Source of the DNA: Ferruginibacter albus
GTDB taxonomy: Bacteria; Bacteroidota; Bacteroidia; Chitinophagales; Chitinophagaceae
Assembly: GCF_020042285.1 (NCBI RefSeq)
Contig: NZ_CP083388.1
Coordinates: forward strand, 186,001-250,000
DNA length: 64,000 bases
Direction: 5' to 3'
The notes below the pieces were generated by a model that was given only the letters and a program-made list of their open reading frames with translations, had not been told where the DNA came from and ran no database searches. Made by a program: the position numbers and the translations under genes. Below are positions 38,311 through 47,491 of the stretch, one piece after another (the first letter of the stretch is position 1; the number at the start of each line of letters is the position of its first letter).

Positions 38311-39195
38311 TTAAGAATCTTTCTGAGAAAGTTCAATTTCTTTAGAAGCAGCAGTTAAAAGTTGGGTTTTTTTATGTTCATACCACCATTTTGGCGCTGT
38401 TTTCTTCATCAAAGTATCAATATTTCTCATTCCAAAAAGGTTCCATACGCCATGCAATTTGCCCGTCAGCGTATTTTGCATAGCCCTTAAGCTCATAGCA
38501 AAGCCACTTTCCAGGTATTCCATATGATGCCAGTAGCCAGCGGGCATAAATAAAGTATCGCCATGTTCCAAAATAACTTCGTAACCTTTTGCCAGCTTTG
38601 CTGCCGGAAAACTTTTGTAATCAAACTTATTGTAATAATTGGCGTAATTAGCCATGCTTAAAACTTCCCACGGTTTTCGATATAGCTTGTGTTGTTCCTC
38701 GTAAGGAAATAATAGTACTCTTTTTTTACCCAGGAACTGCGTATGTAAAATGTGGCTCAGGTCAATATCAAAATGCATATGTGTTATAGAGCCTTCCCCG
38801 CCAACAAATAACATAGGATATTTCTTTACAAAGCCTTTCATTAAATGTTCCGGCCATTCAAAATCCTTTACCAGTTGCGGGGCATGCTGAAAAATATTAA
38901 ATAAAAAGATCCTCAATTCCAACGGACCTTTTTTTACCTGTTGTAAATAATCACCAAATTTCATGTAATCATCTGCCGTATTGATCGGTGTGTAAGCATC
39001 GCTCTTTATATTATTATAAACACCCACCTTGGTTTCGCCCACTACTTCAGTAAAATAATCCCAATTCCATTTGTTATATGCGGACCATTGCTTCGCAAGT
39101 CCGGTGATCACTACCGGCTCTTCGGCATTGTAATAATTTGCTTTAAAATTCTCAGGAGAAATGGTTTCAATCTTGTCAACAGGTTTTAGCAACAT
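38311..39195 (-). CDS. Cupin-like / JmjC-type Fe(II) oxygenase-like protein
   Basis: The start taken is the ATG at 39193-39195 (MLLKPVDKIETISPENFKAN); 24 upstream residues would reach into a repeat. 294 residues of the cupin_8/JmjC class. Landmarks are EPVVITGLAKQWSAYNKW, the iron motif THMHFDIDLSH (HxD) near 155-165, FLGKKRVLLFPY and HGDTLFMPAGYWHHMEYL with the distal His near 240. Relatives are 2-oxoglutarate-dependent hydroxylases of proteins or RNA. The target here is unknown. It has no obvious operon partner. Confidence 0.85.
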   Translation of the reverse strand: MLLKPVDKIETISPENFKANYYNAEEPVVITGLAKQWSAYNKWNWDYFTEVVGETKVGVYNNIKSDAYTPINTADDYMKFGDYLQQVKKGPLELRIFLFNIFQHAPQLVKDFEWPEHLMKGFVKKYPMLFVGGEGSITHMHFDIDLSHILHTQFLGKKRVLLFPYEEQHKLYRKPWEVLSMANYANYYNKFDYKSFPAAKLAKGYEVILEHGDTLFMPAGYWHHMEYLESGFAMSLRAMQNTLTGKLHGVWNLFGMRNIDTLMKKTAPKWWYEHKKTQLLTAASKEIELSQKDS

Positions 39196-39259
39196 AGCAC
39201 AAATTTGATGTGCAAAATTAAAGATTAAACCAATCTGGGCTGTCAACAATATGTCAATG

Positions 39260-39358
39260 TTCACCAACGGTCCGGGCTGTACGCTGCAAGTACGCCACGC
39301 CCCAGGGGGACTGCCTCCGCACCAATCTTCAGCGTGCTTTTCGCTTCCATCCCGCAGC
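39260..39358 (-). repeat. Dispersed GC-rich repeat, copy 1
   Basis: Read on the minus strand it begins GCTGCGGGATGGAAGCGAAA and contains GTACTTGCAGCGTACAGCCC before ending GTTGGTGAA. It aligns along most of its length with 60050-60137, with an 11-base difference in the middle. It is GC-rich against an AT-rich background and non-coding. Confidence 0.8.
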
Positions 39359-39411
39359 TTTTCAACATTTTTTTATAATCATCTATTAAAAAGCACACGT
39401 CAAATCACCAC

Positions 39412-39864
39412 TCAATCAAAATAATAATGACAGCCGATAGCAGCCTGGTAAAACTCTACTTTGCTAACTTCTACAGAAAGATTTTTGTATAAAAAAGTCA
39501 ACCCATATCCACCTATCCAATAATTGCCATCAGCCTTTTCACTGCTTGATAAAAAGCGATAATACCCACCGCCGGATAAAATAAATGTGGTGTTCTCGCC
39601 TGTATTCCAACCATAACCAACACGTCCTCCTAAATAAAAGGGGCTTACACCACCGGTAAATGAACGTTGATCATACTCTGCTACAATAAGTCCATTGGGA
39701 TCAAATACTTCATTGAACTGGTAGCCAAATCGTAAATTCATTAACGGTGAATTACTCATACCCGGACGGAATGCCAAACCAAGGTTATAACCACCATACA
39801 TTTGAGCATTTACATTGTACGCAAAGAAAAGCATACAACATGCTACCAATAATTTTTTCATCAA
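39412..39864 (-). CDS. Small outer-membrane beta-barrel-like protein
   Basis: 150 residues with signal peptide MMKKLLVACCMLFFAYNVNAQ. The mature part is glycine- and tyrosine-rich with alternating strands (MYGGYNLGLAFRPG, MNLRFGYQFNEVF, YLGGRVGYGWNTGENTTFILSGGGYY) and ends CHYYFD, like small Bacteroidota barrels. Function is unknown. It is divergent from the large adhesin-like gene at 40253, with a 388-bp AT-rich gap. Confidence 0.7.
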   Translation of the reverse strand: MMKKLLVACCMLFFAYNVNAQMYGGYNLGLAFRPGMSNSPLMNLRFGYQFNEVFDPNGLIVAEYDQRSFTGGVSPFYLGGRVGYGWNTGENTTFILSGGGYYRFLSSSEKADGNYWIGGYGLTFLYKNLSVEVSKVEFYQAAIGCHYYFD

Positions 39865-40252
39865 TAAATTTTAAATAAGAAATAATACGGTTACCAAACA
39901 GGTGTTGACCTTAGCGTGTAATTATTTTCGAAGGATAAATGAAACTAAGCGGATATTGCGACAAGCATAATCAGTACCTGCACAAGATAAGTAAAATTTA
40001 TCTTATATATCAACTGTTCCTTGCTATAAAAAATAAATATTAAAAGGTTAAAGACACATAGAGTTCACAATATCTTAATCAATTGATAACTCTGCAAAAT
40101 CAATATTATTGGCATAATCAAAGATTTTTGTGGCTTTGAATTATTTCCAAATTCTAATTCAGCGGAAATCCGCCCACTCTCCGAAAAACAGTTTAACTGA
40201 GCTTATTTGTAAGCTGCTTTGCACAGAGTTAATTTATGTGAAATAGTATTTT
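39865..40252. other. AT-rich divergent intergenic region
   Basis: 388 bases between divergent genes for two secreted proteins. It must hold the promoters of both, but I see no box matching TAnnTTTG with confidence, no hairpin and no reading frame of note. Confidence 0.4.
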
Positions 40253-43200
40253 ATGTTTTTACGCTTCAAAAAAATCTTATTAATTATTGTAGAGTGTATT
40301 GGCATATTTCTATTGTCACAATCTTCTGTAAAAGCTCAAAATATACTTTATTTTCAGGGCTTTGAGGGTATATGCGATAATTGGAGTACGTCCGGTGCTG
40401 TACAGGTTACCGCGGGTACCCAACGTACAGGCAGCCATTCGGGAAGAGTAGGAAACCAGAACAGTACACTTACACTAGCTTCTGCCAATGTTACGGGCTA
40501 CTCCGGTTTACTATTAAATATTTATCATTCCGTAAATGCAGGGCAGGGTCCGGGCATGGATACGAGAGAAGGCGCTCTTATACAAATAAGTCTTAATGGT
40601 GGCGCATTCACTACTATTGGTCGCGTGAGCGGATATAATGACGCACATTGGGCATTCGGTGCAACCGGCGCTCCCAACGGAGGACCATCAGCAGGTTGTA
40701 GTGTGTACACAATGCCCAATCCTGTTACTTATAATATTCCTAATGGCACTACATCAGTACAGGTAAAAGTAGTAACAGTAAGAGCAGGGAGTTGCAGTGC
40801 TTTTAATACGGCAATGAACAATGCAACACCGTCCAGCTTTGATCGAGCAGATGAAGGTATTTATATTGACGATGTACAAATTACTACTACCACACCTTTG
40901 CCTCCTGTGTTGGTACTTACTTCGCCTGAACCTTCAGATACGCAGCATATAATTTCCTGCACCAATACAGCTATTGATAATATCACTTATTCGGTTAGCG
41001 CAGGCGGTGGTACAGTAACAGGATTGCCACCCGGAGTTACGTATGCAAACAATAATGGTGTATTAACTATCAGCGGCTCTCCAACTGCAGATGGTAATTA
41101 TAATTATACAGTAAAAGATGTTTGTTCCGGAGAAACATTAACAGGATTGATCACGAAGCTAACGCCAACTTCCACCAGTGTAGATTCAGAAAATGTGTGT
41201 ACCGCAGGTCTTCCTTATACATGGAATGGAACAGCTTACAGTTTAGCTGGTAGCTATGTTTATCATACTACCAATGCCGCAGGTTGTGATTCTGCAGTTA
41301 CTTTAGTTCTTTCTGTTACGAATGATGTTACTAAAAATATTCCTGTGAGTGTTTGCGAAAACTTACTGCCATATGTATGGAATGGGAACTCTTATACTAC
41401 AGCCGGCTCTTATGACTATCACACAACAAACGCAGCAGGATGCGATTCGACTGCTACATTGCAATTAACCATTTTAAAATCTACTGCCAGTCCCACACCT
41501 GTAAGTATTTGTGAGAATTTACTGCCGTATGTATGGAATGGCAATTCTTATGCTACAGATGGTTCTTACGATTATCATACAACAAATGCCGCAGGTTGTG
41601 ATTCTACTGCAACATTAGTACTAACCGTATTAAAAGCCTCAAGTAGTTTTACACCTGTAAGTGTTTGTGAGGCATCTTTACCATATTCATGGAATTCTAC
41701 TCTTTATGATAGCAGCGGCTCTTATGATTATCATACCATCAATGCTGCGGGTTGCGATTCCAGTGCAACGTTGGTGCTAACAGTTTTGAAAGCCACTAAT
41801 AGCTCTACACCTGTTAGCGTATGTGCCTCTACGCTACCTTATCAATGGAATGGCAATTCTTATACTACAGATGGCTCTTACGATTATCATACAACGAATG
41901 CTGCAGGCTGTGATTCCACTGCTACGTTAGTATTAACTATTTTGCCAACTCCTGTTACTTCTATCAACCCTATAAGTGTCTGCGAAAATTTATTACCGTA
42001 TGTATGGAATGGTAACTCTTATGTTACAGCCGGTTCGTATGATTATCACACAACGAATGCCACAGGCTGTGATTCTACTGCTACGTTAGTATTGACGATA
42101 TTAAAAATATCAGGCAGCACTAATCCTGTAAGCGTTTGCGAATCAGCATTGCCATATGTATGGAATGGCAGCTCTTATACTACAGCCGGCTCATATGATT
42201 ATCATACAACCAATGCTGTAGGTTGTGATTCTGCTGCAACGTTGGTATTAACAGTATTAAAAATGTCCAGCAGCACTAACCCTGTAAGCGTTTGCGAAAA
42301 CTTATTACCATATACGTGGAATGGCAGTTCTTATAACAATAGCGGTTCCTATGATTTTCATGCTATGAATGCTGCAGGTTGTGATTCTACTGCAACCTTA
42401 GTATTGACAGTATTAAAAACAACAAGCAGCACCACTTCTGTAAGTGTTTGCGCAGGATTGCTACCATATGCATGGAATGGTAACTCATACAGTACAGCCG
42501 GTTCTTATGATTATCACACAACGAATGTTGCAGGTTGCGATTCCACTGCTACATTGGTGCTGACCATATTACAGGCGCCTACTAATTCCATCAACCCAAT
42601 TAGTGTTTGCGAAAATTTATTGCCATATGTATGGAATGGTAAATCGTACAATTTGCCCGGCTCTTACGACTATCATACAACGAATGCTGCGGGTTGCGAT
42701 TCCACTGCTACATTGGTGCTGACAATATTGAAAACATCTAAAAGTGTTACACCTGTTAGCGTATGTGCCTCTACGTTACCATATCAATGGAATGGAAATT
42801 CGTACAACACTGCCGGCTCTTATGACTATCATACAACGAATGCTGCAAGTTGCGATTCCACTGCAACTTTAATATTAAGTGTATTAAAAGAAACAAGCAG
42901 CTCTACAGCTGTTAAAATTTGTTCTTCTGCATTACCTTATACCTGGAATGGCAACGCATATAATGCAGCAGGGTCATATGATTATCACGCTACCAACGCA
43001 GTTGGCTGCGATTCAACCGCAACACTTATTTTAACAGTTTATAAACCGGCTACCAGTATCATAACAATAAAAATATGCCCCACTGATCTGCCATATATAT
43101 GGAATGGCAATTCTTATACTACAGATGGTTCTTACGATTATCATACCATCGGAACAGGAGGTTGTGACTCTATTGCAACATTGGTATTAACTATATTGAA

Positions 43201-43876
43201 AGCAACCAATAGTGTAACTACAATAAATGTATGTAACACAAACCTTCCTTTTGCCTGGAACGGGCAGGCATATACGCAATCAGGAACGTATGTAATGCAT
43301 GTTCCAAATGTTGCCGGCTGCGATTCTTTAGTTACATTGCAATTAACTGTTATTGACAATGATTTCAATGTAGAACTATCCGCCTCTGACAATGATGTGC
43401 TTCCGGGCGCTGCTATTTCTCTAAATACTTCAGGTACTTCCGACTATCACATATTATCATGGAAACCCAAACAGGATTTTCTTTCACAAACATCTTTGAA
43501 TCAAAACCTGATTGCTAAAAAAACCACGGACATTATAGTAACAGCTATGTCGCAATTAGGATGTTTAGATACGGTTAGCTTACGATTGGTTGTAAAAGAC
43601 GTAAATGACTTTTTTGTACCCAATGCATTTTCGCCTAATAATGACGGTTCAAATGATTTCTTCTCGGTATATGGAAGTTCGGTAAGCAGTGGTAGAATGT
43701 CGGTATATAACCAATGGGGACAATTGATGTTTGAAACTGCTGATATTAAAAAAGGATGGGACGGCACTTACAAAGGAAAGCAACAGCCTGCCGGAGTATA
43801 TAACTATATCGTAACTGCGGTTATGTATAATGGTGCAGCTATAAATACAAAAGGAACTATAAATCTTATACGATAG
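40253..43876 (+). CDS. Giant repetitive cell-surface protein with T9SS type B (CHU_C) sorting domain
   Basis: 1207 residues. A signal peptide (FKKILLIIVECIGIFLLSQ, cleaved near KAQ) precedes an N-terminal beta-sandwich-like domain to about residue 215 and an Ig/cadherin-like segment to about 305. Fourteen tandem repeats of about 52 residues follow, each with the pattern VC-x5-PY-x-WNG-x-(S/A)Y-x4-GSYDYHTTNAAGCDSTATLVLTVL. Each has two cysteines likely to pair. The C-terminal gliding-motility-associated domain (VPNAFSPNNDGSNDFF to the end) directs type IX secretion and surface attachment. The next gene encodes a PorP/SprF partner 4 bp away. The role is probably adhesion or gliding, by analogy to SprB. 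Confidence 0.88.
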   Translation: MFLRFKKILLIIVECIGIFLLSQSSVKAQNILYFQGFEGICDNWSTSGAVQVTAGTQRTGSHSGRVGNQNSTLTLASANVTGYSGLLLNIYHSVNAGQGPGMDTREGALIQISLNGGAFTTIGRVSGYNDAHWAFGATGAPNGGPSAGCSVYTMPNPVTYNIPNGTTSVQVKVVTVRAGSCSAFNTAMNNATPSSFDRADEGIYIDDVQITTTTPLPPVLVLTSPEPSDTQHIISCTNTAIDNITYSVSAGGGTVTGLPPGVTYANNNGVLTISGSPTADGNYNYTVKDVCSGETLTGLITKLTPTSTSVDSENVCTAGLPYTWNGTAYSLAGSYVYHTTNAAGCDSAVTLVLSVTNDVTKNIPVSVCENLLPYVWNGNSYTTAGSYDYHTTNAAGCDSTATLQLTILKSTASPTPVSICENLLPYVWNGNSYATDGSYDYHTTNAAGCDSTATLVLTVLKASSSFTPVSVCEASLPYSWNSTLYDSSGSYDYHTINAAGCDSSATLVLTVLKATNSSTPVSVCASTLPYQWNGNSYTTDGSYDYHTTNAAGCDSTATLVLTILPTPVTSINPISVCENLLPYVWNGNSYVTAGSYDYHTTNATGCDSTATLVLTILKISGSTNPVSVCESALPYVWNGSSYTTAGSYDYHTTNAVGCDSAATLVLTVLKMSSSTNPVSVCENLLPYTWNGSSYNNSGSYDFHAMNAAGCDSTATLVLTVLKTTSSTTSVSVCAGLLPYAWNGNSYSTAGSYDYHTTNVAGCDSTATLVLTILQAPTNSINPISVCENLLPYVWNGKSYNLPGSYDYHTTNAAGCDSTATLVLTILKTSKSVTPVSVCASTLPYQWNGNSYNTAGSYDYHTTNAASCDSTATLILSVLKETSSSTAVKICSSALPYTWNGNAYNAAGSYDYHATNAVGCDSTATLILTVYKPATSIITIKICPTDLPYIWNGNSYTTDGSYDYHTIGTGGCDSIATLVLTILKATNSVTTINVCNTNLPFAWNGQAYTQSGTYVMHVPNVAGCDSLVTLQLTVIDNDFNVELSASDNDVLPGAAISLNTSGTSDYHILSWKPKQDFLSQTSLNQNLIAKKTTDIIVTAMSQLGCLDTVSLRLVVKDVNDFFVPNAFSPNNDGSNDFFSVYGSSVSSGRMSVYNQWGQLMFETADIKKGWDGTYKGKQQPAGVYNYIVTAVMYNGAAINTKGTINLIR
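41175..43353 (+). repeat. Fourteen coding tandem repeats of about 156 bp
   Basis: The WNG-to-WNG distance is 156 bp (for example TGG at 41378 and 41534). Copies differ mainly at synonymous positions and in the inter-block linkers. Blocks such as TATGTATGGAATGG and TCTTATGATTATCATAC recur almost unchanged. The unit number is likely to vary between strains. Confidence 0.9.
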
Positions 43877-43879
43877 ATA

Positions 43880-44890
43880 ATGCGAAGAAAGGGTTTACTA
43901 TATTTTATTTTATTTATTGGTATTTTCAATAAAACAACGGCGCAGGTCGATCCTCATTTCTCGCAATTTTATGCATACCCATTATATCTGAATCCTGCAT
44001 TAACCGGCGTGCTGGATGGCGATTACAGGGCAACCGCTATTCATCGCAATCAATGGAATGTTTTCGGAGCCCCTTTTGTTACCACCGGCATATCTGCAGA
44101 TATGACCACTAAAAGCAAACTAAACGTAGGTATAAATATATTTGATCAAACTGCCGGCGATGGTGGTTATAATTATTTGCAAGGCGCACTTTCCTTAGCA
44201 TATTCAGGTTTACAATTGGATGCAAAAGGCTTTAAAAAAATAATCATCGGTTTGCAGGTAGGATTTATCAATCGTAGATTCGATCCCGCAAAATTAAAAT
44301 TTGGTGATCAATGGGTATTCGGCACAGGCTATGATCCCAATATAGTTTCTCACGATCTGTTATCAACCACTTCTGCCACCACGTTTGATGCCGCAGCAGG
44401 TATTGCTTATTATGATAATGATCCGGACAAATCAGTAAATCCTTTTATTGGATTTTCTATGGATCATCTTACACAACCGGTAGATCCTTTTTTATCAACA
44501 GGCTTAAAAGAAAAGCTCCCATACCGGTATACAATTCATGGAGGATTAAAATACTTTTATACAGAGCGGGTAAGCATTACACCTAATTTTATTTATATGC
44601 AGCAGGGAAATGCAAATGAGATAATGATAGGTGCTAATGTGCAGGTACCTGCAAATCCCGCATCGCAAACAGATATAATTGGTGGAATAAATTATAGATT
44701 GAACGATGCAATATCTCCTTTTGCGGGCTTATATTTTAATCATGTTACGATTGGAGTAAGCTATGATATCAATACTTCATCATTAGGTAAAGCAGTAAAA
44801 AATACCAATAGTTATGAGTTATCATTAACTGTAACCGGGAAGCGAGTAGCAACAGATAATTCTTTCCGGTGTGCTCCGCCAAGATTTTAA
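43880..44890 (+). CDS. PorP/SprF family type IX secretion membrane protein
   Basis: 336 residues with signal peptide (MRRKGLLYFILFIGIFNKTTAQ). The mature protein starts with the family signature VDPHFSQFYAYPLYLNPALTG and DYRATAIHRNQWN, then barrel strands ending SVTGK/SLTVTGKRV. PorP/SprF proteins are outer-membrane barrels needed for secretion or surface anchoring of a specific T9SS cargo. The 4-bp gap to the adhesin gene makes that protein the obvious partner. It is transcribed as a pair with it. Confidence 0.93.
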   Translation: MRRKGLLYFILFIGIFNKTTAQVDPHFSQFYAYPLYLNPALTGVLDGDYRATAIHRNQWNVFGAPFVTTGISADMTTKSKLNVGINIFDQTAGDGGYNYLQGALSLAYSGLQLDAKGFKKIIIGLQVGFINRRFDPAKLKFGDQWVFGTGYDPNIVSHDLLSTTSATTFDAAAGIAYYDNDPDKSVNPFIGFSMDHLTQPVDPFLSTGLKEKLPYRYTIHGGLKYFYTERVSITPNFIYMQQGNANEIMIGANVQVPANPASQTDIIGGINYRLNDAISPFAGLYFNHVTIGVSYDINTSSLGKAVKNTNSYELSLTVTGKRVATDNSFRCAPPRF

Positions 44891-45009
44891 GACAAAAAAC
44901 GCTGTTCTCTTAATTTGTTGTTAATGAATTACTTATCTATTGAGTATTTTTTCGAGTTGTCTTATAAAACCTACAAAATAAAGAGAATACCTGTTTTAAT
45001 TTTACCATT

Positions 45010-45432
45010 ATGAATACTTTAAAGGGAGTATTGATCGTAGATGATGAAGATATAATAGTAAAAGGATTACAATATCTCATTTCGGCAAACTTCCGTGATT
45101 ATATTATTAAAGGGGCATCTTCGCTTAAAGAATTAGATCAATCCCTTATTGCAAATGAATACACGCACTTGATTCTTGATCTAAATCTTAAAGACGGCAA
45201 TTCTATTGATATACTTCCCCGGCTCACTATACAATATCCGGATCTTTCCATACTTATTCATAGCATGGTTTCTGACAAAGAAACGATAGATAAACTAATG
45301 CAATTCAAAATCGCAGGTTTTCTTAATAAAAGATCCGGCGAAAAAGAAGTGTTAAATACCTTACAGAATTTTTTAAATAAAGGATGTCGTGATAGCAATA
45401 CTCCTGAAGAAAAAAAAACTAACTATTTCTAA
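45010..45432 (+). CDS. Response regulator receiver protein, apparently lacking its output domain
   Basis: 140 residues covering one receiver domain. The acidic pocket is IVDDEDIIV at residues 8-16, the phospho-acceptor Asp is in LILDLNLKDG near 57, the Ser is in ILIHSMVSDKE near 83, and the C-terminal Lys is in GFLNKRSGEKE. It stops after NTPEEKKTNYF, just where LuxR-type regulators normally enter the linker before the HTH. Either it is a single-domain regulator or its DNA-binding half was lost. It overlaps the histidine kinase gene tail to tail by 14 bp, an unusual arrangement for a pair. Confidence 0.8.
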   Translation: MNTLKGVLIVDDEDIIVKGLQYLISANFRDYIIKGASSLKELDQSLIANEYTHLILDLNLKDGNSIDILPRLTIQYPDLSILIHSMVSDKETIDKLMQFKIAGFLNKRSGEKEVLNTLQNFLNKGCRDSNTPEEKKTNYF

Positions 45433-46198
45433 AGATCAGGATGGTTTTTGTTTTATTGGGTATTTCTGCTTCAAACAAAACCTTGATAGTTATTTTTCTA
45501 CTCAACTCATCTACTACTTTTAAACCAAGTCCTTCCAATCCTTTAGAAGAACTATTGTTTGCTATGATCTGTTCATACTGTTGCTGGCTGAATGGTTCAC
45601 CTTCGTTAGTAATGGATAAAGTAGTGTAAGGCAGACCACCTATTGATTGTTCTGCGCTGTCAATAGTAATAGTACTATTAGGGATAGCTGCTTTAATGGC
45701 ATTTTGTAAAAGATTACGGATAATAGTTTGTAAAAAATCAGGATCGGTATATACCAACACAGATTCATTTACGTTGTTTTCAATTGTAATATTCTTTGCT
45801 TCAATGGTAAGTGCTAATAGTTGCAGGCATTGAGATAGAAGTGAGAGTAATGATACATTTTGATAAACTGTTGTAAATTGGTTTAGCTGCGTTTTACTCC
45901 AGAGCAACAAATTTTCCATTGTTTCCAACAATGAGCCGGCTGCAGTTTGTAATTTATTATTTAAGTTTTCCTTTTCAGTTTCTGTAAACAAATGTGGCGC
46001 TTTTTGCTGTAGTTTTAAAAACTGATGAACGTGATGAATAGGTGAGCGGAGATCGTGGCTTATAATACCAAATAATTTTGCTTTTACGGCAATACCGGTT
46101 CCGCTTAAATGTGTTTGTGTAAATCCAAGAATTTCTTTACTGCTGTAATTGTATCCGCTGCACCAATCCCATCCATTAAACTTATCCCATTTTTGCAC
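45419..46198 (-). CDS. Chimeric histidine kinase: GH92-like start fused to HK catalytic core
   Basis: 259 residues from a GTG start. From about residue 41 (AKLFGIISHDLRSPIHHVH) it is a histidine kinase core: H-box HDLRSP, N-box RNLLQNAIKAA near 167, and a shortened G2-like region GLEGLGLKVVDE near 225. Residues 1-37 do not look like any kinase linker. FNGWDWCSGYNYS and ILGFTQTHLSGTGIA match the highly conserved N-terminal motif of GH92 alpha-mannosidases. The sensor region is therefore gone and replaced by a glycosidase fragment in frame. It is probably a recombination product and may not signal normally. Confidence 0.72.
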   Translation of the reverse strand: MQKWDKFNGWDWCSGYNYSSKEILGFTQTHLSGTGIAVKAKLFGIISHDLRSPIHHVHQFLKLQQKAPHLFTETEKENLNNKLQTAAGSLLETMENLLLWSKTQLNQFTTVYQNVSLLSLLSQCLQLLALTIEAKNITIENNVNESVLVYTDPDFLQTIIRNLLQNAIKAAIPNSTITIDSAEQSIGGLPYTTLSITNEGEPFSQQQYEQIIANNSSSKGLEGLGLKVVDELSRKITIKVLFEAEIPNKTKTILIFRNS

Positions 46199-46617
46199 TA
46201 TGTTAGAAGGCCCGACAGGTAAAAGGAAAAGTAATCGACTCCAAAGATGGCTCCGCTTTATCTTCCATATCAGTAAAGGGTGAAAAAACAGCGACCATTA
46301 CTAAACCCGGCAACATTGAAAGTAGAAGCAAAAGCAATATCCAACGGAACGATCAATGTTATATTAAGTAATTCAAAAGACAATCTTGTTGCATTCTTCA
46401 ACGTAAAAGCGGCACCCGGTATAAAAAACAAATTCCTATATTTTATAATGCCGCCTGGTTGGAGCCATACCGGTGATCATAAAACTGCTAAAGCAACTTT
46501 AAAAAAATATCTTGAGGAAGAACAAAAAACCCAAAGCCATTATCTAATTGACAGCTTTTGAGATTGTATGATTTAAGCAAAAAGCAGCTATATCTGTTTA
46601 TTTGTATTAAAACTTAG
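46199..46617 (+). pseudogene. Remnants of several genes (SusC-type regulatory domain, GH2, desaturase-like)
   Basis: Short pieces in different frames. VKGKVIDSKDGSALSSISVKG (cited as GKVIDSKDGSALSS) near 46220-46280 resembles the carboxypeptidase-like domain of TonB-dependent receptors. KVEAKAISNGTINVILSNS near 46319-46375 resembles the last beta domain of GH2 enzymes, and IMPPGWSHTGDHKTAKAT near 46445-46500 resembles a sterol desaturase C-terminus. The last two are read in one frame of 93 codons (46280-46561). No complete gene is present. Family matches are by memory of motifs. Confidence 0.55.
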
Positions 46618-46689
46618 TAGTCCCAGCAAGAATCGAACTTGCATCAAAAGTTTAGGAAACTTCTATTCTATCCATTGAACTATGGGACC
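46618..46689 (-). tRNA. tRNA-Arg (anticodon CCT)
   Basis: 72 nt folding as a cloverleaf on the minus strand. The acceptor is GGTCCCA/TGGGACT with discriminator A (first pair G-U). The anticodon stem GAAGT/ACTTT encloses loop TTCCTAA, anticodon CCT. The T arm is GCAAG-TTCGATT-CTTGC. The CCA end is not encoded. It decodes AGG. Confidence 0.95.
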
Positions 46690-46748
46690 AATATTGAGCG
46701 GCAAAAATACTATCACAAATCAGAAATCACAAATCCACTATCGTGCCC

Positions 46749-46756
46749 TATCTTTG
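46749..46756 (+). promoter_or_regulatory. -7 promoter box upstream of the TPR gene
   Basis: TATCTTTG matches TAnnTTTG and ends 18 bases before the ATG at 46775. This supports that start over the longer open frame that begins inside the tRNA. Confidence 0.45.
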
Positions 46757-46774
46757 CCATCCAATTTTATATGT

Positions 46775-47425
46775 ATGAAGTGGTTGAACACGATTATCAA
46801 ATACCGTTTACAATTAGGTATTCTTTTTTTAGCGCTGGCAATTTTTACCAATATACAAGCTGGTTTTTGGCCTTCATTTATTTTATATTTGATAGCAGTG
46901 GTGCTGATTGTAGGGCATTTTATTTTTGGCCCGCTACGTTTAATACAGGATGCTATGGAGCAGGGGGATATGGAAGGAGCCAAAAAGGTAATTAATTCTA
47001 TAAAATTTCCGGGGTTGTTGATCAAACCCGTTCGCTCGGTGTATTATACTATTAAAGGCAATCTGGCAATGGTTGACCAGGATTTTGATACCGCTGAAAG
47101 GCTAATGAAGAAGAGCCTCGATATGGGTATGCCGATGAAAGAAGCTGAAGGCGCCAACAAATTGCAATTAGGAATGCTCGCCATGCAAAAAGGCGATCTA
47201 AAACAATCGGAATCTTATATCCGTGCAGCTATCCGTTCAGGATTGCCTGATAAAGAAAATGAAGCAGCAGCCTACTTACAGCTATCTTCTATCATGATAA
47301 ACAAAAGAGAGTTTCGAGCAGCAAAAGAATATTTCAGAAAAGTAAAAGCATTAAAGCCTACTACTCCGCAAATTGTTGACCAGGTAAAGCAAATGGAGAA
47401 ATATATTACCCGTATGCCGGGATAA
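46775..47425 (+). CDS. Membrane-anchored TPR-like protein
   Basis: The start taken is the ATG at 46775 (MKWLNTIIKYRLQLGILF). The longer frame overlaps the tRNA gene and is rejected. 216 residues with two N-terminal membrane helices (about residues 9-28 and 34-53, WPSFILYLIAVVLIVGHFIF). Helical repeats follow: GDMEGAKKVINSI, GNLAMVDQDFDTAERLMKKSLDMG and MLAMQKGDLKQSESYIRAAI, spaced as in TPR proteins. It probably scaffolds interactions on the cytoplasmic face. A strong terminator follows. Confidence 0.75.
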   Translation: MKWLNTIIKYRLQLGILFLALAIFTNIQAGFWPSFILYLIAVVLIVGHFIFGPLRLIQDAMEQGDMEGAKKVINSIKFPGLLIKPVRSVYYTIKGNLAMVDQDFDTAERLMKKSLDMGMPMKEAEGANKLQLGMLAMQKGDLKQSESYIRAAIRSGLPDKENEAAAYLQLSSIMINKREFRAAKEYFRKVKALKPTTPQIVDQVKQMEKYITRMPG

Positions 47426-47441
47426 TTAAAAAAAACTTAAT

Positions 47442-47475
47442 AAAAAGCCTCTCAAATTTTGAGAGGCTTTTTATT
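47442..47475 (+). terminator. Intrinsic terminator after the TPR gene
   Basis: A 14-bp stem AAAAAGCCTCTCAA/TTGAGAGGCTTTTT with a 3-nt loop, then ATTAG. The A and T flanks make it usable from both sides. Confidence 0.85.
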
Positions 47476-47491
47476 AGCGATCTTAAAATCA

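Noticed and set aside
41175-43353. CRISPR array
   Set aside because: The period is 156 bp, the repeats are coding and in frame, and there are no unique spacers or cas genes.
46682-46774. Extended N-terminus of the TPR protein
   Set aside because: It begins inside the tRNA gene and crosses the promoter box, so the ATG at 46775 is used.
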